The notes under the pieces were generated by a model that did no database searches, was not told where the DNA came from, and saw only the letters and a list, made by a program, of their open reading frames with translations. A DNA stretch of 64,000 nucleotides from Centroberyx gerrardi (lineage: Eukaryota; Chordata; Actinopteri; Beryciformes; Berycidae). Positions 63,231 to 64,000 of the stretch are shown here, piece after piece. The translations under genes and the position numbers were made by a program. The DNA is taken from the NCBI RefSeq assembly GCF_048128805.1, contig NC_136002.1:30641837-30705836 (forward strand), in the 5' to 3' direction. Position 1 is the stretch's first letter, and every line of letters begins with the position of its first letter.

Positions 63231-63883
63231 CAAAGGCAAACATTTACTGATATTATAAGAGAGAGATTAAGAGTGTGAGTGCATGTATGTGTCCGTGCAA
63301 GCATGTTTGTGTACGTGTGCATATGTACAAGAGTGTGTGAACGTGTGTGTGTGTGTGTGTGCTGACCTGTCGAGCTGCAGCTGTTGCCGTGGCGTTCTGT
63401 TTGAGGCAGAGGGGGACGGCCATGTTCCACAGCTTCTCCTGCAGGGCCTGAGGAAGGACAGGGCAGAGGTCACAAAACACATGCTTCCATTCATTCCAGA
63501 AACTTCCATTCTCTTTAGAAAACCTGAAATGCTTGAAAATATACTTCCAATTGTATACAAACATTTCCTAACTTGTCTCCAACCGTCACCTCATCCCAAC
63601 CCTTATCCTCCTCTCCCAAACCCCCTAAAATATGCTTTTCTCTTTTTAAAGCCAGGGAAGGTTTTTGTCTCAGCCAGTCGGTGTCGTCTACCTCCGATAT
63701 GATGGATGCGATGCAGTTTGATTGATTACATATTTATTGGGGAATTGATCCGATACATACTACACTGGCTGTCTATGGAGAACCGGTACCTTCATGAGCA
63801 GCAGCTGGCAGCGGAGGTATGTGGCGCAGAAGTCGGCGGCTCCAGCCAGTTCGGTCTGCAGCTCCCCGAGCCGCCGCAGGTCT
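60907..63883 (-). CDS. ints4: Integrator complex subunit 4, C-terminal part (gene runs off the right edge)
   Basis: INTS4 scaffolds the INTS9/INTS11 endonuclease module of Integrator, which cuts nascent U1/U2 and other transcripts in the nucleus. Minus-strand exons: 63883-63790, 63447-63367, 63195-63065, 62893-62834, 62348-62189, 61924-61781, 61362-61242, 61085-60907; phases agree throughout. Read in order: DLRRLGELQTELAGAADF, ALQEKLWNMAVPLCLKQ, ILEETYKLEFLYSGLE, LPHLQDSFVEKVLELMPRLS, TATIIEPTGESDNPLRFTTG, VLYPDGQSHVIQPKP, GDFRKPGPDRHRLITQVYLS and the C-terminus IPFSKPVKVYIMPKPARR. These match vertebrate INTS4 closely, including the ARR end; human INTS4 has 963 residues, and about the last third is here. 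A serine run (SSSSSSS) in the last exon is a local difference. Stop codon at 60907-60909. Confidence 0.95.
62806..62825. repeat. GA microsatellite in ints4 intron
   Basis: Pure AG/GA dinucleotide run within an ints4 intron. Confidence 0.8.
63197..63228. repeat. CA microsatellite at ints4 splice acceptor
   Basis: CA run directly against the acceptor of the exon ending at 63195 (read on the minus strand it is a TG run before TAG). A further GT run lies at 63341-63360 near the next donor. Confidence 0.8.
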
Positions 63884-64000
63884 CTGACACACAGAAAAGC
63901 ACATTCACAAACGGGGACGGGTGAGATCTGTTTCCATCCATTCCAGAACTTTACCAGCCAAACATGATTTATGATTTATAATGCAAGACAACGGCTACAC

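Overview
This is a teleost fish chromosome segment. The evidence is spliced vertebrate genes (panx1, two aamdc copies, the 3' part of ints4), vertebrate U1 and U2 snRNA genes, fish-type LINEs and small DNA transposons, and rich TG/TTA/GA microsatellites.

Layout. (1) 183-9100: a complete seven-exon pannexin-1 gene (+), with a Harbinger MITE in intron 2. (2) 12425-14405: aamdc copy 1 (+), three coding exons, with an intron-containing tRNA-Arg(TCT) in intron 2. (3) 16160-16754: a promoter-like block with one unassigned first-exon candidate. (4) 18277-18463: a U2 snRNA gene. (5) 20055-49487: a U1 snRNA tandem region with one decayed fragment, two full-length genes, one 5'-truncated copy, and one gene split at its nucleotide 95 by about 21.2 kb of DNA transposon. 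(6) 49684-56862: four copies of a cassette carrying tRNA-Gly(GCC) on the minus strand, tRNA-Leu(CAG) on the plus strand, and a U2 5' fragment fused to a Tx1-type LINE ORF1 relic. (7) 57549-58415: aamdc copy 2 (+). (8) 60907-63883: the last eight visible exons of ints4 (-), converging on aamdc copy 2; the 5' part lies beyond the window.

The most notable object is the insertion in the U1 gene. It is two head-to-tail copies of one 10,606-bp unit, apparently identical, separated and flanked by the same 7-9 bp target duplication (CTGCGAA core) from inside U1. Each copy has a minus-strand gene for which I can assemble 11 phase-consistent exons (1548 codons, no stop). Its product has a DDE/RNase-H-type core (D672, D741, DxxH 770-773, E936) and zinc-binding motifs. 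U1 targeting, the 7-bp duplication and the C/DxxH motif fit the Dada superfamily of transposons that target small-RNA genes. Each unit also contains an inverted copy of the U1 3' half that ends exactly at the same cut, so the unit looks like a composite built by repeated use of one target.

The window therefore brings together snRNA and tRNA genes, a U1-specific DNA transposon and relics that look like a U2-specific LINE, all between two direct copies of aamdc. ints4 encodes an Integrator subunit, the machinery that trims U1 and U2 precursors; its closeness to the snRNA genes is probably synteny rather than function, because AAMDC and INTS4 are also neighbours in human.

Limits: exon boundaries were set by hand from GT/AG sites, phase and remembered family sequences. 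No database or alignment was run. The identity of the two 10.6-kb copies was judged by eye and by their matching open frames, and a tandem assembly artefact is not excluded.
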